A stretch of DNA of 7,837 nucleotides from Treponema sp. UBA4692 (GCA_002404895.1 DHKO01000033.1:1-7837), one strand, 5' to 3'; positions 1 through 5,940 are shown, numbered from the stretch's first letter. Notes: a model not told the origin generated them from the letters alone. Numbers and translations are program-made.

Positions 1-357
1 CGCTACAACGGCGCGCAGCCAGAGAAGCTTTCAACTTGGCCGAAATACAACTATTACAAGGCTGCAGAACGCTATGCTGAGCTGGCAAGAATTCTCGGTC
101 TTCCTGCAAAGACAACTGCGGAAGGCGTTGAGTCTTACGCAAAAGCGTGCGGCGAGCTTGGAATGAAAGTCGGAATCCAGATGAACTTCAAGAGCCAGGG
201 AATCGACGAGCAGGCTTGGATGGACGCTGTTGAAAAACTTTCTTACCTCGCATATGAAGATCAGTGCTCTCCTGCAAATCCGAGAGTTCCGATGGTTTCT
301 GATATGCAGAAAATCTTGAAGGAAGCATATTCAACAACAGAATTTTTTGAAAAATAA
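1..357 (+). CDS. adhE: Bifunctional acetaldehyde-CoA/alcohol dehydrogenase (AdhE), C-terminal fragment
   Basis: This is an open frame from the first base of the window, giving the last 118 residues; the start lies upstream. The segment matches the end of the iron-dependent alcohol dehydrogenase domain: it begins with RYNG, continues with a helical RYAELARILGL stretch, and has the family's late DQCSPANPR motif (AdhE proteins typically have DQCTGANPR) followed by a short helix. AdhE reduces acetyl-CoA to acetaldehyde and then to ethanol with NADH in the cytoplasm, regenerating NAD+ during fermentation. The N-terminal aldehyde dehydrogenase half is not in the window, so a single-domain iron alcohol dehydrogenase remains possible. 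The C-terminus is short, ending TEFFEK. Two terminators follow the stop, so it is the last gene of its transcript. Confidence 0.8.
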   Translation, partial: RYNGAQPEKLSTWPKYNYYKAAERYAELARILGLPAKTTAEGVESYAKACGELGMKVGIQMNFKSQGIDEQAWMDAVEKLSYLAYEDQCSPANPRVPMVSDMQKILKEAYSTTEFFEK

Positions 358-372
358 AAGATGAAAAATAAA

Positions 373-416
373 AAAGAGGAAAAGACACCTTTTTCAAAAG
401 GTTTCTTTTCCTCTTT
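373..416 (+). terminator. Rho-independent terminator after adhE
   Basis: A 13-bp perfect stem pairs 373-385 (AAAGAGGAAAAGA) with 404-416, and an inner CCTTTT/AAAAGG stem (388-393 with 396-401) caps it. The right arm is pyrimidine-rich and is followed by CAAACTCTTTTTCTTCC. It starts 15 nt after the stop codon. Confidence 0.8.
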
Positions 417-433
417 CAAACTCTTTTTCTTCC

Positions 434-486
434 AAAAAAATGGTCATTTGTCTGTTATTTATCCAGATTTAATGGCCATTTTTTTT
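434..486. terminator. Second, possibly bidirectional terminator
   Basis: The 15-nt arms 434-448 (seven A then TGGTCATT) and 471-485 (AATGGCCATT then T) pair along their whole length with one G-T pair, around a 22-nt loop. The right arm runs into a T tract and the left arm begins with an A tract, so it could stop transcription from either side. It is a backup to the hairpin just upstream. Confidence 0.65.
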
Positions 487-556
487 AAGAGTAAATATTC
501 TGTTTGGCTTTTCCTGTGAAAAAGGCTTTGCATATTGGCGGCTCAACGCTTTTCTG

Positions 557-591
557 TTTATTCAAAACCGCTTTTCTTTTATAATTTTCTT
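557..591 (+). promoter_or_regulatory. Candidate promoter of the acetyltransferase gene, leaderless geometry
   Basis: A perfect TATAAT lies at 580-585, with six bases (TTTCTT) before the ATG at 592. A normal initiation distance would place the first transcribed base on or next to the A of the ATG. The best -35 at 17 bp is only TTTATT (557-562), three of six. No Shine-Dalgarno sequence is visible before the ATG. Confidence 0.5.
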
Positions 592-1173
592 ATGAAAATT
601 TTCCCGGCTAAATCTTTTGACATTCCTGACATTATGAAAATTGAGCGGGCGGCTTTTATTCCGGCGATTCAGGAAAATCAGAAAACTTTTGAGGAGCGGC
701 TTGAAGTCTTTCCCGAGGGATTTTTTGTGCTTGCCGACAATTCTGAAAAAACGGTTTCAGAGAGAGGAAAGGCTGAAATCGCAGGATATTTTACGAGCGA
801 GATTTGGAAGAATTTCTCAGAAAATGATGATATTTTTTCGCTCGGACACTCGGCTTCAAAAATTCACGATAAAAACGGCTCTGTCTTGTATTTTTCCTCG
901 TTCGCGATTCTGCCGGCTTTTCAGGGAAAGCATTTGGCCGAAAATTTTTTAATCTGCTGTCTGAATGATTTGTGTTCAGCGTTTCCGAACATTAAAAAAA
1001 TCGCGCTTCTTGTCTGCGAGGAATGGCACGGCGCGCGGCATATTTACGAAAAAATCGGATTTAAGGAAGTCCGCGTGATAAAAAACTTTTTTCCGTCGCT
1101 TAAAAAAAACGCGGCCGACGGAATCGTGATGGAAGCAAGTGCGCAGGCGATAATGAAAAATGGCGCGGAATGA
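592..1173 (+). CDS. GNAT-family N-acetyltransferase
   Basis: A 193-residue cytoplasmic protein with the GNAT fold signature. Such enzymes move an acetyl group from acetyl-CoA to an amine; the substrate here cannot be read from sequence. An N-terminal beta-alpha unit with PDIMKIERAAF fits the GNAT opening. A central strand FSSFAILPAFQGKHLAENFL ends in the acetyl-CoA pyrophosphate-binding loop QGKHLA (residues 111-116), a variant of Q/R-x-x-G-x-G/A. A late motif B, HIYEKIGFKEV, has Y152 and GF at 156-157. The ATG at 592 was chosen over a TTG at 535 because the fold begins immediately after it and a TATAAT lies six bases upstream; the extra 19 residues from the TTG resemble no GNAT N-terminus. 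It stands alone after the adhE terminators; the next gene starts 116 bp downstream. Confidence 0.75.
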   Translation: MKIFPAKSFDIPDIMKIERAAFIPAIQENQKTFEERLEVFPEGFFVLADNSEKTVSERGKAEIAGYFTSEIWKNFSENDDIFSLGHSASKIHDKNGSVLYFSSFAILPAFQGKHLAENFLICCLNDLCSAFPNIKKIALLVCEEWHGARHIYEKIGFKEVRVIKNFFPSLKKNAADGIVMEASAQAIMKNGAE

Positions 1174-1187
1174 TGAAGGTTTTAGTT

Positions 1188-1262
1188 TTGCGGTTCAAAA
1201 TGAAGTAAAAAAAATCACACGGATTATGGATTTTTAGGAATTTTTTTGTGGATTGCGGTTCA
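1188..1262 (+). repeat. Ten-base direct repeat upstream of the UDG-like gene
   Basis: TTGCGGTTCA occurs at 1188-1197 and again at 1253-1262, 65 bp apart, in the 116-bp gap between the two genes. The second copy ends right at a TAGAAT. The pair could be a regulator site or chance; the rest of the gap is A/T tracts. Confidence 0.3.
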
Positions 1263-1281
1263 TAGAATAAAAATTTAAGGA
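1263..1281 (+). promoter_or_regulatory. -10-like box and Shine-Dalgarno of the UDG-like gene
   Basis: TAGAAT (1263-1268) is a five-of-six match to the -10 consensus, but no convincing -35 sits 16-18 bp upstream. AAGGA (1277-1281) is eight bases before the ATG at 1290 and decides that start; the in-frame TTG at 1284 would be only two bases from it. Confidence 0.45.
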
Positions 1282-1289
1282 TTTTGAAA

Positions 1290-2090
1290 ATGACATCTTT
1301 GCAATATAAAATTTTTTGTGATTTCAGGGCGGAATTTCGCTCTTGTTGCGATGAATTGAGCAGTAAATTCGGTGAGATTTTGCGGCCGCTTCAAAAGTTT
1401 GCAAGCGAAAAGGACACGCCAGAATATCCGATTGAAAATCCCGTTGTCTACAACACGGCTTTGGACGAAATCACTGCGGAAAGCGAAATCAAGCTGATTG
1501 TGATTGGCGACAATCCCGGAAAAGACGAGCAATTGGACAAAAATCAAAAATATCTTGTCGGACAGAGCGGAAAGATTGCGGCAGGATTTTTTAAGAATCA
1601 TTTGGAATTTGGCATTGATTTTCGGAAAAACGCGATTATCTTGAACAAGACCCCCGTTCACACGGCGAAAACAAAGCATTTGAAGTCTCTTTCATCTTCC
1701 GGCGGAGAAAAAATCAGAAATCTGATAGAAGAAAGCCAGATTTGGATGGCAAAAAAGACGGCGGAGCTTCACATCGGCTTGTGCCGTGCGGCAGAAAAAG
1801 CGGAAAACGCTGAAAATGGGCTTTTTTTTGGCGGAAATCCGGCTGTTTTTCTTGTTGGCTACAGCGAACTTAAAAAAAACGGAATCTTCGGGCTTTACCG
1901 CGACGAGCTTAAAAAAAATTACGGCGACGGCGGCTTTTCAGAATGGCGGCGCGTGTTTGTCTTCCAGCATTTTTCAATGAACCGATTTTCGATTGACCTG
2001 AAGAATTTTATGGCGGAAAATCCGAAACTTGGAATTGTTGAGGCGGCGCGGAAGCTTGGAGAAATTCACAAGAACGAGATTTTCGGCTGA
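1290..2090 (+). CDS. Uracil-DNA glycosylase superfamily protein
   Basis: A 266-residue protein with the three hallmark regions of the UDG superfamily, whose members flip out and excise uracil or related damaged bases from DNA. Motif A is IVIGDNPGKDEQ (GDNPG at 73-77), the slot filled by GxxPG in families such as 4 and MUG. VGQSGK (90-95) resembles the VG-x-A/S-G segment after motif A in family 4/5 enzymes. NKTPVHTAKT (from N119) matches the N-x-x-K/T-x-P strand. Late FQHFSMNRF (H227, S229, N231) matches the HPS-x-N type motif. The four cysteines that hold the iron-sulfur cluster in family 4 are not evident: only a few Cys occur, including adjacent C19 and C20. The assignment is therefore to the superfamily, not a specific family, and base excision is inferred. 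The gene runs up to the palindrome array, which may lie in its 3' untranslated region. Confidence 0.65.
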   Translation: MTSLQYKIFCDFRAEFRSCCDELSSKFGEILRPLQKFASEKDTPEYPIENPVVYNTALDEITAESEIKLIVIGDNPGKDEQLDKNQKYLVGQSGKIAAGFFKNHLEFGIDFRKNAIILNKTPVHTAKTKHLKSLSSSGGEKIRNLIEESQIWMAKKTAELHIGLCRAAEKAENAENGLFFGGNPAVFLVGYSELKKNGIFGLYRDELKKNYGDGGFSEWRRVFVFQHFSMNRFSIDLKNFMAENPKLGIVEAARKLGEIHKNEIFG

Positions 2091-2097
2091 ATTCCGC

Positions 2098-2421
2098 GAT
2101 ACGATTTTTTTTGCCGCAGCAGGCTTTCGTATTCAGTACGATTTGAAAAAATGAATCTGGCTTTCGTACTGAGTACGATTTTGAAAATTTGGAAAAACAC
2201 CTTTCGTACTGAGTACGATTCGCAAAATTTTCGAAAACAGCTTTCGTACTGAGTACGATTCGCAAAAATTGGAGAAAACGAGATTCGTACTGAGTACGAT
2301 TCGTGTTTTTGGAAAAAATGGACATTCGTACTCAGTACGATTCAAGAAAATTGCGGAAGGCGGCTTTCGTATTGAGTACGATTCATAAAAATTGAAAAAA
2401 CGGTTTTCGTATTTGATACGA
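2098..2421. repeat. Array of eight spaced palindromes, about 40-bp period
   Basis: The 15-mer TCGTACTGAGTACGA or a variant occurs at 2127, 2164, 2204, 2244, 2285, 2326, 2367 and 2407, so the spacing is 37, 40, 40, 41, 41, 41 and 40 bp. A decayed right half (GATACGA) lies at 2098-2104. Copies at 2164, 2204, 2244 and 2285 are identical; the one at 2326 has a central C, equivalent to the opposite orientation. Copies at 2127 and 2367 have a C-to-T change that gives G-U pairing in + strand RNA. The copy at 2407 has paired changes (GTAT with ATAC). TT follows almost every copy. The 22-26-base spacers are A-rich and loosely alike (TTCGCAAAAATTGGAAAAAAC-like), so the unit looks like a diverged 40-bp tandem repeat in which only the palindrome is held constant. 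It begins 37 bp after the UDG-like gene's stop. Function unknown. Confidence 0.9.
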
Positions 2422-2631
2422 TTTTGTTTTTGAGTTTTCCGAAGCACGCAGGAAGTTTTTTTGCCGCATATTTTTCTTTCATAAAAATGCCGCGCCGACA
2501 TGGAGCGCCTGCTGGAGCTTTGCGGAAGCAGTCTGAGGACGTTTTTTTGCTTTTGCCGATGTTTTTATTGTTTTTAGGATTCTGCGTTTTTTCCAGCAGA
2601 TAAAATGCCAGCTGTCCGAAGATGAGCGGTT

Positions 2632-2685
2632 AGCGAAGCGCGGAACGTCGGGCATTGTAAGGCGACATTGACGCTTTGCTTTTTT
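2632..2685 (+). terminator. Hairpin with T run, possible terminator
   Basis: AGCGAAGCG (2632-2640) pairs with CGCTTTGCT (2672-2680) at eight of nine positions, and GTCG (2647-2650) with CGAC (2663-2666) inside the loop. TTTTT follows at 2681-2685. It could end a transcript covering the UDG-like gene and the palindrome array. Confidence 0.45.
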
Positions 2686-2745
2686 GAGCGCCGAATTGCT
2701 TTACACAGCTCCGCGCCTGAAAAGTAAAAATTATTTTGTTTGTTG

Positions 2746-2775
2746 TCATGCTGAATTTAGTTCAGCATCTTTTTT
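2746..2775 (+). terminator. Hairpin repeat of the GTCAT...ATC type, terminator-like
   Basis: ATGCTGAA (2748-2755) pairs perfectly with TTCAGCAT (2761-2768) around TTTAG, followed by CTTTTTTA. The element begins GTCAT and ends ATC, as do the hairpins at 5707 and 5828, with which it shares layout. It may serve both as a dispersed repeat and as a terminator isolating argG. Confidence 0.6.
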
Positions 2776-2869
2776 ATGGATTTTGAATTAGAGCGGGCTG
2801 GAAACTCCGAAACGCATTTGGAAAGACATTCCCTAAAACTCGCCTGATTTTCTCTTCGCGTTTTTTCTC

Positions 2870-2925
2870 TTGCATAAAATATGCAAAAATATTAGATTTA
2901 TTGCATAAATATACATTTTTCGAGG
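2870..2925 (+). promoter_or_regulatory. argG promoter with two ARG-box-like operators and Shine-Dalgarno
   Basis: TTGCATA-AAA-TATGCAA (2870-2886) is a perfect 17-bp dyad. TTGCATAAATATACAT (2901-2916) is a second, imperfect one with TGCAT and ATACA separated by four A/T bases, the spacing of ArgR/AhrC boxes (TGAAT-N4-ATTCA type). Centres are about 30 bp apart. TTGCAT (2870-2875) and TAGATT (2893-2898), 17 bp apart, make a plausible promoter inside the pair, so a bound repressor would block it. GAGG (2922-2925) lies six bases before the argG ATG. Arginine control is inferred from operator form and the gene behind it. Confidence 0.55.
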
Positions 2926-2931
2926 TTTGAT

Positions 2932-4194
2932 ATGGCAAAAGAAAAGGTTATTCTTGCTTATTCAGGCGGACTTGACACGACAGTTATTATTCCGTGGCTC
3001 AAGGAAAATTATGATTATGATGTTATCGCTGTCTGCATCGATGTTGGCCAGGGCGATGACTGGGAGCATATAAAATCACGCGCGCTTAAAACCGGAGCTT
3101 CTGCTTGCTACGTTGTTGACGCGCGCAAGGAATACATTGAGGAATACATCTGGCCTGCTTTGAAGGCTAATGCTGTTTACGAAGATGAGTATCTTTTGGG
3201 AACTTCCACAGCGCGCCCTCTTATCGGAAAAATCCTTGTTGAGTACGCAAGGCAGGAAGGCGCGGTTGCGATTTGCCACGGAGCTACAGGAAAAGGAAAC
3301 GACCAGGTTCGTTTTGAGCTTGCAATCAAGGCTTTTGCTCCTGACTTGAAAGTAATCGCCGCTTGGCGCGACCCGAAATGGAATATGGACAGCCGCGAAG
3401 CTGAGATTAAATTTTTGGAAGACCGCGGACTTGAAGTTCCGATGAAGAAAGACCAGTCATATTCACGCGACGAGAACATCTGGCACATCTCTCACGAAGG
3501 TCTTGAGCTTGAGAAGACTTCAAACGAGCCGAATTTCAAGCATATGCTAAAAAACACGACTGTTCCGGAAGAAGCTGGCGACGGCGAGTACGTTACAATC
3601 GAGTGGGAGAAGGGAATACCTGTCTCTCTCAACGGAAAGAAGATGGACGGACTTAAGCTTATGCTCGAACTGAACAAGATTGCCGGACGCAACGGGGTCG
3701 GAATTGCTGACATCTGCGAGAACCGCTGTGTTGGAATGAAGAGCCGCGGAGTTTACGAGACTCCAGCGGGAACTGTGTTGTATTTCGCGCACAGAATGAT
3801 GGATCATATCTGCCTTGACCGCGACACTTACCATTACAAGCAGCAGGTTGCGCTCCGCCTTGCAGAGCTTATTTATGACGGAAAAGTTTTCACTCCGCTT
3901 TATGACGCTTTGATGGCGTTTGTTGACTCAGCTGAGCAGACCGTAACAGGCTGGACAAAAGTTAAGCTTGTAAAGGGAATGGTTCGCGCCGCCGGCTCGG
4001 ATTCAAAATACAGCCTTTACAGCGAGAGCATCGCTTCGTTTACAACAGGCGACTTGTACGACCACAAAGACGCTCAGGGATTCATCACTTTGTTCGGACT
4101 TCCGCTTAAAGTCCGCGCGATGATGGAACAGAAAGTAGGCGAGGGAAGAGCGATTGCGGAAAGCAAGAGCCTTAAAAAACGCCCGACAGAGTAA
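2932..4194 (+). CDS. argG: Argininosuccinate synthase
   Basis: A complete 420-residue cytoplasmic enzyme that joins citrulline and aspartate with ATP cleavage to AMP, the penultimate step of arginine synthesis. The N-terminal nucleotide-binding loop is AYSGGLDTT (residues 9-17). TSTARPLI (91-98) and HGATGKGNDQ (116-125) form the citrulline/aspartate and ATP site segments that define the family. SRDENIWHISHEG, further on, is the usual family block. Length is slightly above the usual 400 or so, with a Lys/Arg-rich tail. The start at 2932 fits the family N-terminus and follows a GAGG at six bases. argH, which normally acts next, is not adjacent: the gene stands alone between its own promoter and a strong terminator. 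Two ARG-box-like dyads upstream suggest repression by arginine through an ArgR/AhrC protein. Confidence 0.97.
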   Translation: MAKEKVILAYSGGLDTTVIIPWLKENYDYDVIAVCIDVGQGDDWEHIKSRALKTGASACYVVDARKEYIEEYIWPALKANAVYEDEYLLGTSTARPLIGKILVEYARQEGAVAICHGATGKGNDQVRFELAIKAFAPDLKVIAAWRDPKWNMDSREAEIKFLEDRGLEVPMKKDQSYSRDENIWHISHEGLELEKTSNEPNFKHMLKNTTVPEEAGDGEYVTIEWEKGIPVSLNGKKMDGLKLMLELNKIAGRNGVGIADICENRCVGMKSRGVYETPAGTVLYFAHRMMDHICLDRDTYHYKQQVALRLAELIYDGKVFTPLYDALMAFVDSAEQTVTGWTKVKLVKGMVRAAGSDSKYSLYSESIASFTTGDLYDHKDAQGFITLFGLPLKVRAMMEQKVGEGRAIAESKSLKKRPTE

Positions 4195-4218
4195 TTTTGC
4201 TTTTTAAGCCTTGAATGC

Positions 4219-4255
4219 GCCGGAGAACGTTTTTTAGTTCTCCGGCTTTTTTTTT
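4219..4255 (+). terminator. Rho-independent terminator of argG
   Basis: GCCGGAGAAC (4219-4228) pairs perfectly with GTTCTCCGGC (4237-4246) around an eight-base loop, followed by nine T (4247-4255). It starts 24 nt after the argG stop and is the clearest terminator in the window. Confidence 0.95.
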
Positions 4256-4302
4256 GATAACGCTTCTGTATTCGAGTTTCGCATATCAATATTGTCATTT
4301 TT

Positions 4303-4339
4303 CTTACAAAATCCGCGATTTTAGCCGTATAATCTTTGT
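4303..4339 (+). promoter_or_regulatory. Candidate PL10 pectate lyase promoter, leaderless geometry
   Basis: A perfect TATAAT (4328-4333) is followed by six bases (CTTTGT) and then the ATG at 4340. CTTACA (4303-4308) is a four-of-six -35 at a wide 19-bp spacing. No Shine-Dalgarno sequence precedes the ATG. The layout matches that of the genes starting at 592 and 5941. Confidence 0.55.
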
Positions 4340-5680
4340 ATGAAAAAAATATTTCCTGCGTTTTCCTTTGCCGCCTGCGTTCTTTTGAGTTTTTCGGCTT
4401 CTTTTTTGTTTTCTGGCTGCGCCTCGCTTTCGCCATCATCTGAAAAAATCCATTCAGATGAAAAATCCGTTTATTCAAGCCAGAAAAAATTTGAGAAATT
4501 CACGAAAAAATCATTCGCTCCTGTCTCTCTAAAAGAATTTTCAGACGGATTCAGCCATGCCCGCTACAAGTACAAGAACGAGATTCCTCCTTACAAGCTT
4601 TACAGCGGCTCTCAGATTGCCGGAATCGCCGAGAATATGATTTTCTTGCAGAATCCTGACGGCGGCTGGGCAAAAAATCTTGATTTCCAGCAGATTTTCA
4701 CGCTCGAGGAGCTTTATGCGATAAAAGAACGGAACAAAAATATCCTGCCTGTAACCTGCAACCTTAAAAAGCAAAGCGACGGAAGCACGATGGACAACCG
4801 CAACATTTTCTCAGAGATTCGCTATCTTGCGCGGGTTTACGCCCAGATTCCAGAAAAACGCTATGCCGACTGCGCAAAACGCGGACTAGAGTGGATTTTG
4901 AACGCGCAGGAGCCTAAAACTGGCGGATTCACGGGCGCGGACGTTTATGCGATTACTTTCAACGACGATGTTATGGCGGACGTTCTCTCGTTTTTAAGCG
5001 AGATTTCAGAAAATCATGAGCTTTATCCGTTTTTTGACGATGACTTGCGCGCGAAAGCGAAAAAAGCCTATGAGCGCGGAATCGGCTGCGTCTTGAAAAC
5101 CCAGATTGCTGTAACGCTTGACGACGGAACAAAAATTTTGACGGCCTGGTGCCAGCAGCACAGCTATGAAAATTACGCGCCTGTATGGGCAAGGGAATTT
5201 GAGCCGCCTTCAATCTGCTCGACCGAGTCAAAAAAAGTCGTGGAGCTTCTGATGAAAATCAAAAATCCGTCTGAAGAAGTGAAAAACGCGGTGATTTCAG
5301 CGTGCGAATTCTTTTCACGGGACGACATCAAAATCCGAGGAAAAAAACTTGTGAGAATTCAAAGGCAGGGAAGCGTCTTGAACGGAAGATATTCAGATTA
5401 CGAGCAGCGTCTTGTTGATGACGAAAACGCGCCTGTCTTGTGGGCAAGATTCTATGCGCTCGACAAATCTTTTGACGTTGTGAGCGGAGCGAGAAAGCCG
5501 ATTCAGGGCGACTATCCGAAAACGCTTTCTCCTGTCTGGTGCGACCGGGGCTGCAAGTATGTTCCGGACTTCAACGAGCTTTCTATGGAAAGGCGAAACG
5601 GCTACGGCTACACGACATCATCGATGGAAAATCTGATTTCAAAAGAATACAAGGACTGGCGCAAGAAAAACGGAATATGA
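4340..5680 (+). CDS. pelA: Lipoprotein pectate lyase, polysaccharide lyase family 10 (PelA type)
   Basis: A 446-residue exported lyase that would cleave polygalacturonate (de-esterified pectin) by beta-elimination outside the cell. Residues 1-27 form a lipoprotein signal: MKK, a hydrophobic stretch, then LFSGC with C27 as the acylated residue; F at -3 suits the relaxed spirochaete lipobox. A Ser/Lys-rich linker of about 60 residues follows. The catalytic region starts near Y88 with YSGSQIAGIAENM and NPDGGWAKN (105-113), then STMDNR (149-154), EIRYLARVY (159-167), AITFNDDVM (204-212) and WAREFEPPSICSTES (from about 283). These are the conserved blocks of the PelA/PL10 (alpha/alpha toroid) family; catalysis is Ca-dependent with arginine as the base in characterised members. 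It is monocistronic after the argG terminator. No canonical terminator follows, only hairpin repeats. The symbol follows family usage, not a specific orthologue. Confidence 0.88.
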   Translation: MKKIFPAFSFAACVLLSFSASFLFSGCASLSPSSEKIHSDEKSVYSSQKKFEKFTKKSFAPVSLKEFSDGFSHARYKYKNEIPPYKLYSGSQIAGIAENMIFLQNPDGGWAKNLDFQQIFTLEELYAIKERNKNILPVTCNLKKQSDGSTMDNRNIFSEIRYLARVYAQIPEKRYADCAKRGLEWILNAQEPKTGGFTGADVYAITFNDDVMADVLSFLSEISENHELYPFFDDDLRAKAKKAYERGIGCVLKTQIAVTLDDGTKILTAWCQQHSYENYAPVWAREFEPPSICSTESKKVVELLMKIKNPSEEVKNAVISACEFFSRDDIKIRGKKLVRIQRQGSVLNGRYSDYEQRLVDDENAPVLWARFYALDKSFDVVSGARKPIQGDYPKTLSPVWCDRGCKYVPDFNELSMERRNGYGYTTSSMENLISKEYKDWRKKNGI

Positions 5681-5705
5681 TAAGCGCGAGGCTTTTCAAG
5701 GAAAC

Positions 5706-5737
5706 TCGTCATTCCGAATTTATTTTGGAATCCGTAA
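5706..5737. repeat. Dispersed hairpin repeat, copy B
   Basis: The element starts CGTCATTCCGAA (5707-5718). Stem ATTCCGAA (5711-5718) pairs with TTTGGAAT (5724-5731) using one G-T pair, and CCGTAAA follows. It shares its first 12 bases and the GGAATCYRTAAA end with the copy at 5828. It has no T run and is a poor terminator. Confidence 0.65.
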
Positions 5738-5749
5738 AAAGAAAAATAC

Positions 5750-5798
5750 AGACCCTGAATCAAAGCGACTGCTTCCGCATTCGAGTTCATGGTGACGG
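5750..5798. repeat. Dispersed hairpin repeat, inverted copy C with long loop
   Basis: ACCCTGAA (5752-5759) pairs with TTCATGGT (5786-5793) at seven of eight positions, ending TGAC (5793-5796). Read on the - strand it starts GTCA and ends GGTC(T), the same frame as the neighbouring copies. Together with copy B it makes a back-to-back pair bounded by GTCA and TGAC. Its loop carries GACTGCTTCCGCA (5767-5779), the inverse of 2521-2533. Confidence 0.5.
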
Positions 5799-5827
5799 TG
5801 TAAGCATATATTTAAATGAAAAAACTC

Positions 5828-5880
5828 CGTCATTCCGAACGTGAGAACATTAGTTCTCGCTTGGATTCGGAATCTATAAA
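5828..5880. repeat. Dispersed hairpin repeat, copy D with double stem
   Basis: Outer stem ATTCCGAA (5832-5839) pairs perfectly with TTCGGAAT (5866-5873). Inner stem GTGAGAAC (5841-5848) pairs with GTTCTCGC (5853-5860) with one T-G pair around ATTA. The 5' and 3' flanks repeat those of copy B, 121 bp upstream. Confidence 0.7.
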
Positions 5881-5904
5881 ACAAAATTCAAATCATTTTT
5901 CAGT

Positions 5905-5940
5905 TTGAAGAAAAGGGCGCAAAGAACTAAAATAGTTTCT
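5905..5940 (+). promoter_or_regulatory. trpR promoter with a dyad over the -10 box
   Basis: TTGAAG (5905-5910) and TAAAAT (5928-5933) are separated by exactly 17 bp. The dyad AACTA-AAA-TAGTT (5925-5937) covers the -10 hexamer and ends three bases before the ATG at 5941. It contains the GAACTA/TAGT words found in the E. coli trp operator, but with a shorter centre. No Shine-Dalgarno sequence is present, and initiation would fall at or next to the ATG. Self-repression by TrpR is inferred. Confidence 0.55.

Larger units (their letters stand above)
2422..2869. other. Gene-free stretch between palindrome array and argG promoter
   Basis: No frame here has a start, Shine-Dalgarno and recognisable protein. 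It holds T-rich runs, two hairpins listed separately (2632-2685 and 2746-2775), and the 13-mer TGCGGAAGCAGTC (2521-2533), which recurs inverted at 5767-5779. It looks like accumulated repeat and terminator sequence, not a decayed gene I can identify. Confidence 0.6.

Noticed and set aside
535..591. Longer acetyltransferase starting at TTG 535
   Set aside because: The added residues match no GNAT N-terminus, no Shine-Dalgarno precedes the TTG, and a TATAAT lies inside the added segment.
2164..2258. TrpR operators, because GTACT and AGTAC are words of the E. coli trp operator
   Set aside because: Here the words are one base apart instead of eight, and no tryptophan gene adjoins the array. The resemblance is likely due to the short palindromic word.
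2127..2421. CRISPR array
   Set aside because: The repeats are only 15-19 bp, strongly palindromic, variable and in both orientations. The spacers are A-rich and resemble one another, and no cas gene is in the window.
2008..2501. Minus-strand proteins with repeated NRTQYE, SYSVRK and IVLSTK words
   Set aside because: These are the three reading frames of the palindromic DNA repeat, entered in turn because the spacing is not a multiple of three. There is no Shine-Dalgarno or recognisable fold.
5539..5844. A 101-residue reading frame across the end of the PL10 gene and the repeats
   Set aside because: It overlaps the well-supported lyase in another frame, runs through hairpin repeats, and resembles nothing.
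4219..5860. argG terminator as another member of the hairpin repeat family, since it shares TTAGTTCTC with copy D
   Set aside because: It lacks the GTCAT...ATC ends, and its stem and nine-T tail are fully explained as an intrinsic terminator.
5905..5940. TrpR starting at TTG 5905
   Set aside because: The TTG is part of the -35 hexamer, and the extra residues are not seen in the TrpR family.
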